Assembly: GCA_014898415.1 (NCBI GenBank)
Contig: RCTD01000009.1
Coordinates: 62,001-126,000, forward strand
DNA: 64,000 nucleotides
Source: Stromatinia cepivora
Lineage: Eukaryota; Ascomycota; Leotiomycetes; Helotiales; Sclerotiniaceae
Direction: 5' to 3'
Part shown: positions 34,213 to 46,205 of the stretch, in pieces
Numbering within the stretch: the stretch's first letter is position 1
Layout: each line of letters opens with the position of its first letter
Program-made: the position numbers and the translations under genes
The notes under the pieces: generated by a model
Told to the model about the DNA's origin: nothing
Database searches by the model: none
The model's input: the letters and a program-made list of their open reading frames with translations, nothing else

Positions 34213-36658
34213 ATGCCTTCATCAATTGGTTCAGCAAAGATGTTTCATACATGTAAGTATACCTTCAGAAGGAAGACATCCGAGTTACCGAGTGGAGTAA
34301 TAGAGATTCCATGCTGATCATTGTTCCAACGTTGTATTAGTTCAAGGACTGGCGCCACCCCGCCAAACTTTAAGCTCCGAGCAAACAATCCAAGACACAC
34401 CCAAACCAACAACGAATGGAGTGACGAAGAGAATTACAACACCACATGCATGTGCAGAATGTAAACGTCGTAAAATTCGATGCGATGGACGACAGCCTTG
34501 TGGGCAATGTGTTGGATGTCGATCACCTAAACCATGTTATTATGATAAACATAGACAGAGGGTAATTCCCTCTCGAAAGTACGATGCTTCTGCATTCCAA
34601 ATGCTGCCTCAACATACTGATTGAAGCAGAACCCTCGATGCTCTCACTCAATCCCTAGACGAATGTCGTACCGTTTTGCGAAGACTTTATCCGGACCGAG
34701 AAGTGCAACAATTATTGCCATTGTCGCGGAATGAACTCGTTGCCCTCATCGATCGGTCCCCACGAAGCGTGTTTTCGAATACTTCTCCCTCGGGTTCTAA
34801 TACATCACCAACATCGCAGGAATATAGATCGCCTCTGAATTCTAGTTCGGATGAAGATAGAAGCCTAGCAAATCTCGAACAAATACCAAGCCAAGATATA
34901 GAATGGGACGAGGAAAGAAGAAACCGAGATCCAATACCCGCAGAGGCGGATGATGTAAATGCTTTGTCTCTCTCAGTTGATAGACAGTCGTCGTACTTAG
35001 GTGCGACTTCAATCAAAGCTGCGCTTTTGGTTATGCTCAAGGTAGCACCAAGACTTCGATCTCTCTTAGCGCCTTCAAACAACAAGCATATTCCAGCAAG
35101 CAGCAACTATCCTACACCGAGACCAGGAAATTCTGTCAAGGAATTACACGCAGTCTCATGGTCATCCGATGGCCAGACACTTATTGACGCATATTTTAAT
35201 AGAGTGCAAATATTTGTACCAATGCTTGATGAACCCACTTTCAGAGCTGACTTCTTGAGTGGGCGACGTCAAGATGCACCGTGGCTTGCATTGCTGAATA
35301 TGGTATTTGCAATGGGAAGTATTGTCGCAAATAAATCAGACGACCATAATCATATCAATTACTATAACCGAGCGAAAGACCATTTGGGAATTGATTCTTT
35401 TGGCAGTGGCCATTTAGAAACTTTACAAGCTCTGTCATTGATGGGAGGATATTATCTTCACTATATCAATCGTCCAAATATGGCAAATGCTATCTGTGGA
35501 GCTGCTTTAAGAATGGCTTGTGCAATGGGTCTACATCGAGAAAGTATACATGAGAACAGTGCTGAAAGCAATTTAATGGCAGAACAAAGGCGAAGAACAT
35601 GGTGGAGTTTATTCTGTCTTGATACTTGGGCATCTACAACATTAGGCAGACCTTCTATGGGTCGTTGGGGCCCTACTATTACCATCCAGCCACCTGAATC
35701 ATTACACAATACCGTTTGCCCCCCCTTTCCCTCCTTCAACTGTTCATCGCTAATGGGCTCCAAGAATCAAAACATGAGTATTATCACCCTAATGGAGAAT
35801 ATCAAATTCTGTAAAGTCGCCACGCAAATCCAGGATGCCCTCGCTCAAACACCGCTTCTCCGAAGTGATGACCTCGCGAATCTCGATGGACAGCTCGTAG
35901 AATGGTATGAAAATCTTCCTTGGATCTTACGCTCTACAGAACCTTGTCCAGAGTCAATATACACCGCTCGATGTGTCATGAAATGGAGGTATCAGAATCT
36001 TCGCATCGTGCTTTACAGACCTGTTCTTCTGAACCTCGCCAATAGAGGTAACCAAGGAATTGCATCGAACAAGGAAGAAATCGCCGCCGTCCAAACATGT
36101 CGTACAATTGCCCGAGAAACCATCGAAGATATATCACGTGAATGGAATCCAAACCAAATGCTGGGATGGAATGGTGTGTGGTTCATGTATCAAGCATCCA
36201 TGATACCACTCGTCAGTATTTTTTGGGAATCATGGAATACAAATTTCGTTCGAGATTGGCAATCACAGATCGAAGTTGTGCTCGAAGCTTTTGATGGCAT
36301 GGCCGATTGGTCGTTGGCTGCTAGACGAAGTAGGGAGGTAGTGAGCAAGATGTATGAAGCTAGCAAACGACCCTTAACGAGACATCCTAGTCCGGGCCTC
36401 AGCCAGATTTCAGATGATATGAATCGAATGAGTGGGATAGATGGGAGACATTACATGGATAGTGAGATGTTGCAGCAGGTTGAGATTATGGGAGAAGAAC
36501 AATTAATGATGCTTGATAATGGGGGAATATGGGATTTGGATGGCATGTTATGGGGAAATTTGACGGATGGCTTGGATATGCCTTACGATGGTTTGCCCAT
36601 GCAATATGATGATTCTGCAATGGGGCAATTCGGAGCGCCATATATTATTCATCAATGA
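34213..36658 (+). CDS. Zn2Cys6 (fungal GAL4-type) transcription factor
   Basis: Three exons, 34213..34252, 34341..34578 and 34630..36658, give 768 residues. The short first exon (MPSSIGSAKMFHT) was found from a TTAG acceptor in frame with the second exon; the second intron is 51 bases. The zinc cluster at about residues 51-77 is CAECKRRKIRC, then CGQC and a final Cys eight residues on, which fits the C-x2-C-x6-C-x5-C-x2-C-x8-C pattern. The linker LDALTQSLDECRTVLRRLYP is a probable dimerising coiled coil. A fungal-specific transcription factor middle domain spans about residues 270-520 (LQALSLMGGYYLHY, RRRTWWSLFCLDTWAST). The C-terminus is acidic and Met/Gly-rich, perhaps an activation region. 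Target genes are unknown. It resembles regulators of carbohydrate use, but I cannot confirm this. Confidence 0.92.
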
Positions 36659-38391
36659 GTGATGGGTTTACTATGATCTCCCCATCTTCTAAGGAGCTGG
36701 TTTTTTATCATCAAGGGATGGTATCTGGGCATTTTATCGAGGGCGGCGAGGAGAAATGGTGCGCTACGGATGGACTCGGCGGGTCACTTGTTTGCGTATA
36801 TGAGCTACGAAGTTACGCCTGTGTATATGATATGATACCACTACAGCAATATGTTATTTTCACAACACTATATCAACCCATATAAATATGTGAGATCAAA
36901 CAGGAGTGAAATGAAATGAACCTCGTATCCTTTCGATTACCCCCCCCCCCCCCCCCCCAACTCTTGGGCTATAGAGCATACAGAACCGAATATACATCCG
37001 CTTGCATATCTACTTATCACTCTACACGCGAGAAAATGACAATACTACCTCGTCAAACTCGGGGAGATGATCTTCGTCTATATCGAGACATTACTGCATC
37101 AATATCTAAGGAATCTAGATGCGCATCCATTCAATGCCAATGGCCACTATGAAGTCCTTGGTATGCACTCCAGTGGACAAAATTGCATTCAGCTTCAAGT
37201 ACACGTCCCGAAAATACGGGCTATTACTATTTCGGTCCTACCACAAACTCAAATCAACATGTCCAACCGGAAGATGTGCGTAATGCCTCGTATATACTCG
37301 AGTACATTTGATAAACCATTTTAACGGAAGCTATTCTCATAAATCCTATATCACATGCATTTATTTCCTCAGGATATGCAGGACATGCACTGCAAATCCG
37401 GGGAAATGTAAGATCTTAGAGTATGTACTCCGTAGGCTACCATTTTCTAAGAACAACATAGCTAGTACATAATCTTACATTTAACTTCTGTTCCATACTA
37501 ACCAATTCAAATCCAAATCCAAATCTACTCCGTATATCCGAAACCAAGCAAAATCTTCTCATATGGGAAATCGGGCCGAAATGCCTTTTTGTTTCCCCTC
37601 TTCTATTCTTACTTCTATCTTCGCGTATGCATTTCTCTAATTATACGGAGTACTAACTTCTCTTACTTCTCCCTTGGACCCTTTCCCGTATTCTCGCGGC
37701 ATCATATCATATCATCCAATATCAACCCCCAATTTCATGATCCACGCTCACACACACACACCCTCCCCCACATCCTCGCCACCAAATTTCCCCCCCGCAT
37801 TCTATCCCACCCCACCAATCTACCCCATCTGCCCCTGGAGAATAATGTACATCTGTACATCTACATCTACATCTAGCACGTCTGTACATCCAGAAAACCT
37901 AGCAAATCCAGCATATCTAACCCCGTCTAACCCCATAACAACCAACGAAGTGGTGTTGTAAAATTCTACTCAGAAGCGAATGCGGAAATGCATGCTATAT
38001 GCTATACTAACTCTCTTAGAACTGCACGACAGATGTATCACTAGAAAATCATCCTGTCATGATCTTCCGCGTGCATGATGTGGTGTAACTTGTACTATGC
38101 TGCGATTTTTGGTTTCTTTTGCACCGCGTGATTTGTATGTATGGTCATCATGCTTTTGAACCCCTCTTTTTTATTTTGGAAAATCCGGGCATTTGCTATG
38201 GAATTCATATTGATTCGGTGTTTTATTGTTCATGATATCATTATTGCTTAGCCATGACTCGATGACATACGCAAATCTTCGTTAATCTTTATCTATTCCT
38301 CACACCCTCCACATCTCGATATGCATGATAATACCCCTTTCCAGATCATATGGCCCCCAAAACCTTTCGCCAACCACCCCTATTCGCTAGC
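36659..38391. other. Intergenic between convergent genes, 1.7 kb
   Basis: No gene is supported; both flanking genes end here. It contains a C19 homopolymer and CA-rich and (ATCT/ACATCT)-type low-complexity sequence near 37740-37880. Confidence 0.55.
36940..36958 (+). repeat. C19 homopolymer
   Basis: Nineteen consecutive C on the plus strand, some 280 bases after the transcription factor stop codon. Its length is unreliable in any sequencing method. Confidence 0.95.
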
Positions 38392-40221
38392 CTAGGACTC
38401 AATTGTTTTTGTTCCCTCAGATATCCTCAAAACTTGTGCCCTACTTGTGATACCATCAAACATGCATGTGTTGTCGATCGGTACGTATTGTTTCGTGATA
38501 ATTTTGATGATTTCTTGTGCTACCATTCCCCCTGTCAGTGAAGAGATGTTGTGTAATTCTCCTCCTTTGGCTCGTGCTACTTCTTCAGCGACTTTTTGGA
38601 CACGCGGATTGGAAGAGGCGTTTGGAATTTCTTTGTCAATCTGGGCTAGAATTTCAGACGAAGTAGCTGACGGTACGTGGGAAGTTGCGCGAAGAGCTAA
38701 GTAGATAGGGAGGTTTGATAATGGCATCATAGTAAAAGGGGCGTTTTCGTCATTTTCAGATTCCGATTCTACTCTAGCGGGTTAGTCTCAATTCTCCAAA
38801 CATTGGATACACGTGGTGAACATACTTGCTATCTTTTGCAAATTTGACATCGGATCCGAGCCTCGGATAAGCTTGATGAAAGCAGCATTCTTACAGAACA
38901 CCTCTACGTCCTCCACTTTAATCTCCTTACCACGTGAATGTGCCCGAATAGTCTCTAGTACTTCCTCAATGTCCTGGCGAGCTTTTGCTTTGTAGATATT
39001 CTGGAGTCGTACATATACATTTGATTGGGCCTTCATGTCTGGGACGGATCCTGGAAGTGGGAGCTCATTATGTTTCTCATAGAATCGTTTTACAGCATCA
39101 GCTATAACCCAGAAATCTGATTCTGATTCCTCCTAAAGCCATAGCAGTTAGCGCTGGATCGCTCAATTGGAACACCCTTATCCTACCTCGGTTGGTGTGT
39201 ACTCAAAGACTTCCTTCACAGAACTGTTTAAATCTCGGAGGGAGATATTTTTCAGCACAGCTGCAACAGCTTCATCAAAGTTCTCCTCTCCACCCTCGGC
39301 ATTATTTCTTCTTGTGCCATTTGAAACTGTGGTCCTAAACTCTGTTTTCTCTTTGTATGACAACGGGTATGAGCCATGCTCTTCCTTCCACTTTCTTAGA
39401 AAATGTAGGAGCAAGACTAGGTAAGGTATATGCCCATGCTCATGATCGCTAAGTGTGTCAATGTCTTTTGTCAGATCTGCTTCAAAATTCGAAAGTTCTG
39501 GCCAAGGCTTCAACAGCCGTAAGTCTGTCGTGGCAGTCGAGTCTGGGTGAGTGTCGACGATAGGAAAGTTCCCTGGAAGATGCGTCCTAAAATATGAGTA
39601 AAACCCAGCCGAGTGTATGCTGATGAGAGGCACTTTGTGGGTTGCGCTGTATTTCTCCGCAAGGGCGAGGATTTTGGGGTCGATAGGAAACGAGTATACT
39701 ATTAATGTATATTTTTCTTGTTGGTCTGCCTCGAAGACTTGATCTAGTTTGGTATCCTACATACATATTCTGTTTAACATATATGTTGGTGAACAGGCAG
39801 GTGTGAAGATGTACCTTGAGCTTCGGATACCAGTCCCCATTCACGTCTGGATTGAGTTCTTGTAAAAGTTTCACACATTGTTCTGCCCTTGAATTTCCCA
39901 AGCTGTCCTCATCGAGGAAGAAATTAATACCTAGATCAGCTTCGTTCACCAGTGCCTCATCCGCAATTGTGAATTTTCCAATGCCTATTGTTGTTAGTTG
40001 GCTCTGCATAACTGAGCTTGTTACATACCGGGAAGAACTAAATTCTTCAAAGTCTCAACACCAACTGTACCAGAACCAGAATTCAATAGTAATAAATTGG
40101 CATTTTCCAATGCTGCTTGCCCCGAAGCTGCCCATAATCGCAGTTGTCGATCATATTTCTTCTCCTTGTCGGAAGGGCCTTGAAGGATGGGAGGGGTTTG
40201 CTCTGTGACAACTTCCGTCAT
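38392..40221 (-). CDS. ula1: NEDD8-activating enzyme E1 regulatory subunit (Ula1/APP-BP1)
   Basis: This is the regulatory half of the heterodimeric NEDD8 (Rub1) E1; with Uba3 it adenylates NEDD8 for cullin neddylation. Five exons, 40221..40029, 39984..39815, 39756..39187, 39132..38826 and 38768..38392, give 538 residues; human NAE1 is 534. The start region [20 protein letters not shown] is the E1 signature, followed by the Rossmann motif [20 protein letters not shown] and [11 protein letters not shown]. The C-terminus contains [20 protein letters not shown] and ends [13 protein letters not shown], as in the family. At the last junction three AG sites are close together. The one ending at 38769 keeps the conserved downstream frame. 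The first intron is only 44 bases. As a regulatory subunit it is not expected to carry the catalytic Cys. Confidence 0.94.
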
Positions 40222-40711
40222 TGCGGAAGAGGACGAGGACCGATGGCAGGTTGCGTAATTTGCTGAATGTGTAGAGAATACGTAAATCTTTCTAGTACTC
40301 AGAAAATCTACGAATGTATGTGTATGATAAGATAGGGATATTCAAAATAACCATCCATACATCAAGAAATCAACAGCTTGACCATCTCGGAAGCCTTGCT
40401 TATCTAAGAATAATTGCGCTTATCGACACGTGCTGATCGCAGCTAAAAAGCTCTTATCTTAGCGTTACTTCAGCCCGGAGAAACTCCTTAAGGCTGTATT
40501 CACCGAGAGCTTCAATCCGGATAAACTCACCTGCCGGATCGGACCTTTTAGCTGTCATGTCATCTTATTCAGCAATGTCGCAGAAAATGTCCCAAAAATC
40601 TAGTCGGGGGCCATCCCACTTGGCTGACCCCACTACTTTTGGTATGTAACAACTATTAATTCATCATTATTGTCTTTAAATACCCAAGCAAATTTCCTAA
40701 CCCGAGTTTTG
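40222..40711. promoter_or_regulatory. Divergent promoter between Ula1 and ribose-5-phosphate isomerase genes
   Basis: 490 bases between two divergent start codons. It must hold both promoters. No specific factor sites are claimed. Confidence 0.45.
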
Positions 40712-42049
40712 ATGGAAATATATCCTCGCAATCTTGCTTTTCGTTTCCTTCATTCAAATACATTGTCGCATTTCGCTCAAAATATACATCACATAAGATT
40801 CAAAAACTCTGGTACGGTCTCAACCCATCGTTCATTTACACGTTTTGGTCCCACTAGGTATCATTCCCGCAGCACACAACCAAACTTCCCACAATTTTTA
40901 AATAAATCGAAATCGAATATATCGAGCATATCTACGCAACACTATACGAGATCAATGGCTTCTATCGATCCAGCCGTTCCTAGCCAATCCGCACCCTCCA
41001 CAAATCCGACAGTTCCAACCGCTAAAAATGCTACTCCTCAACATACCTATGACTACTCGAACCTTTCCCCGGTAGAAGCCTCCAAACGTCGAGCAGCATA
41101 TAAAGCGGTTGAGGATCACTTTGACCCTTCTTACAAATATATTGGAATCGGATCAGGTAGTACTGTCGTTTATGTAGTGGAAGCAATTGCCGCTAAGGGT
41201 CGAGACATCACCTCGCACATGATTTTCGTTCCCACTGGTGATCAGAGTAAACAATTGATCATTGAGGCGGGTCTGCCTCTAGGAAGCATAGATTCTCTAC
41301 CTCCAGTAGCTGTCGAACCCCTTCATCTTAGCGGGGATGCTGCTTTCGATGTTTCCACGGGGTTACAGGATCTAGGATTAAAGGGAAAACGTGAAAGTCT
41401 TGATGTTGCATTTGATGGGGCAGATGAGATTGACGAAGATCTCAACTGCATAAAAGGAGGTGGAGCTTGTCTTTTCCAAGAGAAGCTGGTCGCAACTTCC
41501 TCCAAGAAGTTCGTATGTGTAGCAGGTCAGTAAAGATATGGGCAATGTGTTCGCGACTCTGACTCAGGCTAATGGTACATAGATTACCGAAAACTTCAAC
41601 CTCGTCTCCTCACTTCTTGGAAAGCTATTCCAATCGAAATTGCGCCATTAGCCGCCCCAACTATAAAGAGGATTCTTATTACACTCGGATCTCCGGATCC
41701 GAAAATTAGACAAGGTGGGAGTGCGAAAGCCGGACCAGTCGTAACAGATAACGGCATGTGGATTATTGATGCGCCTTTCCCTAAACTTCTGATTCCTTCG
41801 GATCTGAAGGGTGATGATAAGGGCGATGGAGAACATGGTACTTGGGAAGTACACAACCTAGGAAGAAGATTAAAGAGAATAGTCGGAGTACTAGAAACGG
41901 GTCTCTTCCATGGTAGAAATGGTGCACAGGTTGCCAATGCTGGGGAAGAAGGCGGCGGACAAAAGCCAGTGGCTGCGTATTTCGGGATGGAGGATGGTAA
42001 TGTCGAGGTCCGCACTGCGACGGAGCATGGAGTAAAGTCGAGGCCTTAA
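40712..42049 (+). CDS. rki1: Ribose-5-phosphate isomerase (RpiA type)
   Basis: The enzyme interconverts ribose 5-phosphate and ribulose 5-phosphate in the non-oxidative pentose phosphate pathway. Two exons, 40712..41525 and 41583..42049, joined by a 57-base intron, give 426 residues. Motifs are [43 protein letters not shown] with the catalytic Asp residues, [15 protein letters not shown] with the catalytic Glu and Lys, and GNVEVRT near the end. The family core begins near the second in-frame ATG at 40955 (MASIDPAV). Starting there gives 345 residues. The 81 residues before it are Arg/His/Ser-rich with almost no acidic residues, like a mitochondrial presequence. Both starts may be used; which is main is not decidable from sequence. 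Confidence 0.93.
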
Positions 42050-42659
42050 ACGGATAGTCAAGGCTTGGGGAGTGGAAGGAGGAGCTTTGTGATGATATAT
42101 CACGCTAATTGGTGGTCGATAAGCTTTTGCCATAATTAATGGATATCCACCTTTTTTCACATTCATGCCTAGAGTCACATTAATAAGAACTTTTTAGCTC
42201 AATTTATTAAAATAGACCCAGCCCCACGTTCATGCTCTATCTACACATCCCGAATGCTATTTTTTATTGCTTATCAAACTATAATTCCTTTTAAAAATAG
42301 GAAGATGAAGAGTTGAAGTCTGAAAAACTGGAAAGAGTTTTTGGCGGCTGCAACGTCGTCATTATTTTTAAAGGTGGCTCTTACATAAAAATGAGACTGC
42401 GTTGCATTCTACTTGTGGTAGTGAGAGAGTAGTGGCAAGGCCATCACTGGTTGATCAAGTAAGCTGATGAATTATAATGATTTAATCTTGTTCAATATTT
42501 ACAGAACTCCACTCAAATGGATTCCCAAAGTGGTTTGAGTGAACTCAAAATAGGAAGATTTTGTATTTTCCGAATTAAAAAGCTCAGATTCTTCACTGTA
42601 ACGCATTAAATATCCGCCTTACTCTTCAGGATTGAAAAGCGAGCCTAGTTCTCACGGAG
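42050..42659. other. Intergenic between convergent genes
   Basis: 610 bases, AT-rich, no gene seen. It should contain the 3' UTR of the isomerase and of the GMC-type gene. Confidence 0.5.
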
Positions 42660-44417
42660 TTACAAGCTGGCTCCAATAATATCAGCTGCCTGCTCAGCAA
42701 GAGCATAAGTACAAGCCTGATAATGAGCCGCAATAGGCAAAGGAATTACACTAGCATCAACGACACGGAGTCCTTGAACACCATGTACGCACAAACTGCT
42801 ATCTGCAACCTTGCCCATAGCAGCAGTCCCAGCAGGGTGATACACAGTCCTGAAGAGAGAGTTAGTGAATATTCGATCTGGACAGAAAGGACTAGTACGT
42901 ACTTTCCACGTGCTCTGATACGTTCATCAATCGCCGCATCCTCGGCCTTCCAATCCAACGGCTTCTCCCCAGCTGCTATAGTTTCTGTGTCTATCAAAGC
43001 CTGTCTCTCTGTGGTGCTCAACATGGCCTCCATTATTTTTCTCAGTCCTGTGCGCAACACGTACCGATCGGCTTCGGCTGAAAAGTAATTGGGGTCAATG
43101 GCTGGTGCTGCCGCAGGGTCAGTCGATGCCAACGTGACACTTCCCCTCGAAGTTGGGAGAGCGCCAAGTACAACTGTCGTTACACGGCTTCCATCCATAG
43201 GTATCACAGGATCATATTTGTTAGCTCCAACATAGACCGTGAAACATTCTACATGAGAGCGTGCTGGGCTTAGAAGCGGATGCGTATCATCTACTGTTCC
43301 CTCATCTTTGGCCAAAGCGGCTTTAAGTCCTTCATGAGGGACTGAGTATGTGACGACCCAGTCTATAGGTGTGCCTTTCGCGAAGTTGGGATTTTTGAAA
43401 GGGGAGATCTAAGGGCATATCCTGCTTCTGGGTTTTTTAATTTCCACCATTGTCCCACTGAGATGTGATCATGTAAGTTCTGTCCAACATAGGGCGCATC
43501 AACTATCTGCTGAATGTTGTGCTTAGCTAACTCTTCTGGAGGGCCGATTCCGGAAAGTAGTAAAATCTGAGGAGTGCGGAATGCACCGGCAGAAACAACA
43601 ATTTCCTTCGTGGCGGTAATTTTGCGGCCATCTACAAGCTCAACAGCAGTCGCCTTTGGTGTTGTTCCTTTGATGTCTATGAGGAGACGTGCCACCATGG
43701 TCAATGTCATGACTTGAACACCGGTAAGTGGATAGGCGGTGCTGGCAACTTGTCTTTGGCCATTCTTGCGATTCTCCACGAGCCCGTCAAGTCCCTATGG
43801 TGAGCCAGAATTGGCATCGTCGTTGTATTTTATGCCGATAGATTCCCATGCCCTTCGAATATTCTCGCGCAAGGGATAATTTCGGCCCGTAGATGAGACT
43901 GACTGGGTGTAAAGAGGACCCTCGTAACCGTGCTGGGTATCTAGCCCCGTTTTGTGATAATGTTCGCTCCGGCGAGTAAGGAAGTAATCCATCATAGCTC
44001 CATCTGGGGTCATTGACCAGCTTTCCCCATGCATTGTAACCATTTGCATCACCATGAATCCACCCGCCTTAATTGAATATCAGCATCGCAATGTCACGAT
44101 CGATGGCGTATTTCGTATTTCAACTTACCTGCATTGATGGCAGACGCTCCTCCTAGAGCTTTCCCAGCATTATTGGGCAGAATTCTATTGTTGAGATGAC
44201 GGTGAGGGACTGTGGAATAGCCCCAGTCTAGTTCAGAGCCTACGAGAAATGGTCCATTCGCTGAGTCTGTCACCAGTGGATTTTCGGAGACATCTGGCCC
44301 TGCTTCTATGAGAAGAATGGACACATCTGGGTGTTTTTCATGAAGGCGGGATACTAATACCGAGCCTGCAATACCCCCACCGATTATAATGTAATGATAG
44401 CTTGGAGTTTCTACCAT
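42660..44417 (-). pseudogene. GMC oxidoreductase (glucose-methanol-choline family), disrupted
   Basis: FAD-dependent GMC-type oxidase/dehydrogenase without a signal peptide. The N-terminal FAD motif is YHYIIIGGGIAGSVLVSRL with LIEAGP, followed by GKALGGASAINAGG across a 61-base intron (44068..44128). The C-terminus has [13 protein letters not shown] with the conserved HPxGT and then [10 protein letters not shown], after a 53-base intron (42850..42902). Three lesions break the reading. A frame change lies near 43970-43990, in DGLLPYF-RRSEHYH. An in-frame TAG sits at 43796-43798, where NSGSP-stop-GLDGLVENR expects Gln or similar. A one-base shift lies near 43395-43405, just before KNPNFAKGTP. 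Both frame shifts and a stop favour true decay over sequencing error. About 570 residues if intact. It neighbours two other broken genes. Confidence 0.82.
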
Positions 44418-45309
44418 GATTTCTTAGTGACCGGGTTGCTAGTCATGGTCACCAGGCGATCTTACCTTTCAATTATATTGTGGAGGGAATCAACTGATAT
44501 CGAGTGAATCCTTAAGATTCCGTTTCATCCGGATGCATGTTGTTAGGGTGTTGAATCTCGTGAAAATTTTCCTATCTCTGTGTTTGCATTGATAGGCATT
44601 TCGCTACACTTCAAAATGCAGGATTTACACGATGAAATTGATCCAAACAGGAATGTGTTTAGTTTCTGAAAGGTGGCAAAAATCTATGATTAATCCAAAA
44701 GTAGTTATGTATTATTCAAATTAGCTAGGTTTACATTGTTCAGAGACTCCGAAAGGTGGTATATCCTACTTCCTGGCGGCACAGCACGAGCTTTGCCGCA
44801 ATAGCGAACATTCTTATTCATTCCCTGCAATGTACTCATTATGGGCTGATCAGTCATCACCCCCAGGATGCGGGCTGCTTGGGGCGGGCAATCTAGAATC
44901 TCAGAGATGCAAGTTGCTACTTTTGTATCATGACAAATATTCGCAAGACTAATACCACCATCTAAACCCCCCCCCCTTTTCTGTCCCCCATGCTACAACA
45001 CATCCTAAAAAACAGCCCATTGGCAAGGGCAGTCAGTCTGTCTAGTCAATTGATCAACCATGTGACCGACCCCGACCCTCGTCCTTCCCTAAGTCCAACT
45101 CAAAAGGATGTTCAGATTTATACACAATCCCAGACAATCTCGACCATAATGCCCTTATTATGAGAAGTTATAGCATCGTCAATAGAGCTACCTATTTTAT
45201 CATTTTATACATCAGCAATTACACTTACAGCGTTAGTGTGCGTTCCTTTTGCGACAGATTGAAGGGGCAAGCCGTCTTCATTCAAGTGACTGAATCCACG
45301 GTAGCCTCC
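44418..45309. other. Intergenic, 0.9 kb
   Basis: No gene supported. Promoter side of the GMC gene; a C9 run is seen near 44969-44977. Confidence 0.45.
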
Positions 45310-46205
45310 TCACTTGATTGTGGAGCTTTGCATTCTTGAATCCTGCTTCGACCCCAGTCGAGTTTTGATTGAGGCCAGAGCCCCGAAAAGAGGTTTCACA
45401 AGAGGTCGCAAGAGAGGGCCGCAGCAAACAAAGATAGCAACCCCAAACTCTACTACGGCCCAGATGTAATTATAGAGGTTGCAAGTAAAATCTGAGAAGT
45501 CGGTATTGAGAATTGTAACCACATGTGTAATGCTCATATCACTGGTACTGTTCGAAGTTAATTCATGGATTTTATCACAGAGATTCAAGACTTACAACAA
45601 ACCTAAACACATTAAAGCTGCCAAATGCTATTTTATTTAGGCTGCGCAGAAATAACCCGCAACCCACAGGTATCTATGGATAATCTGCTCTGTGGGTTAT
45701 TCATTGAAGGTACTTTTTGTTCTATAGATTATCTATTGAGATTTTAAAATAATTTGTTTTGTATAAATTATTTGTGGATTATTTGTGGATTATTTATTTA
45801 TTTATGAGTTGATGGATTATTTACGGATTGATGAATAATTTGTATAATTTATATAGATTGATAGATAATTTGTATAATTTATAAAGATTAGTATAAAAAT
45901 TAATATAATAATATAGGAATAGCTTCAAAAATAAATGAATATTTATTAATCTATAAATTATTTATAGATTATTTATCAATCTGTAGATTGACGGCTATAA
46001 ATATCTGTAGATAATCCGTTAATTATCTATGGATATTTATTCAGATTTTTCAATTATCCATCCCGTCAATGGATTATCCACGGATTATCTATTGGGGCTA
46101 ATATCCGCCCCGCGGGTAACCGTTGCGCAGCCTAATTTTATTTGGAATTGGAAGTTGCAATTTCCAAATTATACGTTGAGGAAGCAAGAGAATCATCATG
46201 TCTGT
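45310..46205 (-). pseudogene. SAT4/rhodopsin-like integral membrane protein, split by a transposable element
   Basis: Minus-strand fragments belong to the fungal SAT4 (rhodopsin-type) seven-helix membrane family. Upstream of the inserted element the frame reads ADIITDMMILLLPQRIIWKL then QLPIPNKI. Downstream of it the frame reads AFGSFNVFRFV and then, past a probable intron beginning GTAAGT, IWAVVEFGVAIFVCCGPLLR to the stop at 45310. Removing the element with one copy of the 8-base duplication joins the two parts in one frame (KI-AFGSF). This shows the insertion is inside the coding sequence. The part upstream of 46205 is not clean, so the N-terminal half was lost or mutated. The family's function is largely unknown. 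Confidence 0.72.
45630..46142. mobile_element. Non-autonomous hAT-like element (MITE), 497 bases, with 8-base TSD
   Basis: Element 45638..46134. The left end TAGGCTGCGCA is the exact inverted complement of the right end TGCGCAGCCTA; beyond 11 bases the arms remain partly matched (ACCCGC against GCGGGT). Both ends are flanked by the same 8 bases, attttatt (45630..45637 and 46135..46142). Eight-base duplications and short TIRs starting with TA/CA-G are hallmarks of hAT transposons. The inside has no coding capacity and is AT-rich with repeated ggattatttgtggattattt-like motifs, so it would need a transposase in trans. It lies within the SAT4-like gene. Assignment to hAT is inference; the TIR and duplication are seen directly. 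Confidence 0.87.

Noticed and set aside
38768..38826. A frameshift in the Ula1 gene near its last intron
   Set aside because: Choosing the third of three nearby AG acceptors (exon starting at 38768) restores the conserved frame without any lesion.
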